Assembly (NCBI GenBank): GCA_013153955.1
Contig: JAADDM010000059.1
Span: forward strand, 1-6,939
DNA length: 6,939 nucleotides
Direction: 5' to 3'
DNA from: Gammaproteobacteria bacterium
Lineage (GTDB): Bacteria; Pseudomonadota; Gammaproteobacteria; Thiomicrospirales; Thiomicrospiraceae
The notes beneath the pieces were generated by a model that had not been told where the DNA came from, ran no database searches, and saw only the letters and a list, made by a program, of their open reading frames with translations. Every line of letters starts with the position of its first letter. The first letter of the stretch is position 1. The position numbers were made by a program, and so were the translations under genes. This document shows positions 6,905 through 6,939 of the stretch, piece after piece.

Positions 6905-6939
6905 AGCTTGGCAATGACCTACTCTCACATGGGACCTCC
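6905..6939 (-). rRNA. rrf: 5S ribosomal RNA, 3' end only
   Basis: The minus strand reads GGAGGTCCCATGTGAGAGTAGGTCATTGCCAAGCT. It contains CCCATGTGAGAGTAGG, the strongly conserved 3' portion of gammaproteobacterial 5S rRNA, and ends in GCCAAGC, which would pair with the usual GCTTGGC 5' end lying outside the window. About 35 of roughly 115-120 bases are present. The exact 3' end is uncertain by a few bases. With the terminator directly after it, this is the last gene of an rRNA operon transcribed toward the msh genes. Confidence 0.9.

Overview
The window is the 5' part of an MSHA-type (mannose-sensitive haemagglutinin, type IVa-like) pilus biogenesis operon lying just downstream of a ribosomal RNA operon. 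Everything recognisable is on the minus strand, so it reads from high to low coordinates: 3' tail of a 5S rRNA (6905-6939), a Rho-independent terminator (6856-6896), a short spacer of about 90 bases holding at best a weak promoter, then mshM, mshL, mshN, mshE and the first 70 codons of mshG, which runs off the window. No credible gene lies on the plus strand, and no mobile element, CRISPR array or tRNA is visible.

The organism is a gammaproteobacterium, probably marine or aquatic with moderate-to-low GC. The 5S rRNA tail resembles those of Pseudomonas and Oceanospirillales-like genera, MSHA loci are typical of Vibrio, Shewanella, Aeromonas and related groups, and the protein families match. 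Genus cannot be fixed from the sequence alone.

The five genes are tightly packed (14-base overlap with the preferred mshL start, 14-base gap, 4-base ATGA overlap, 11-base gap), so they are almost certainly one transcript with translational coupling. Together they encode much of a pilus machine: an outer-membrane secretin lipoprotein (MshL), an ExeA-like ATPase anchored in the inner membrane with a periplasmic SPOR-like tail (MshM), a bitopic TPR protein (MshN), the cytoplasmic extension ATPase with a c-di-GMP-type MshEN domain (MshE), and the inner-membrane platform protein (MshG, partial). The prepilin genes would be expected beyond the low-coordinate end.

The most notable points are the locus layout (mshM before mshL, no mshI/J/K between the rRNA operon and mshM), the long C-terminal extension of MshM with a SPOR-like fold, the parallel of MshM/MshN with the ExeA/ExeB pair of type II secretion, and a His at a normally Gln c-di-GMP-motif position in MshE. 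I do not see a wholly new system here.
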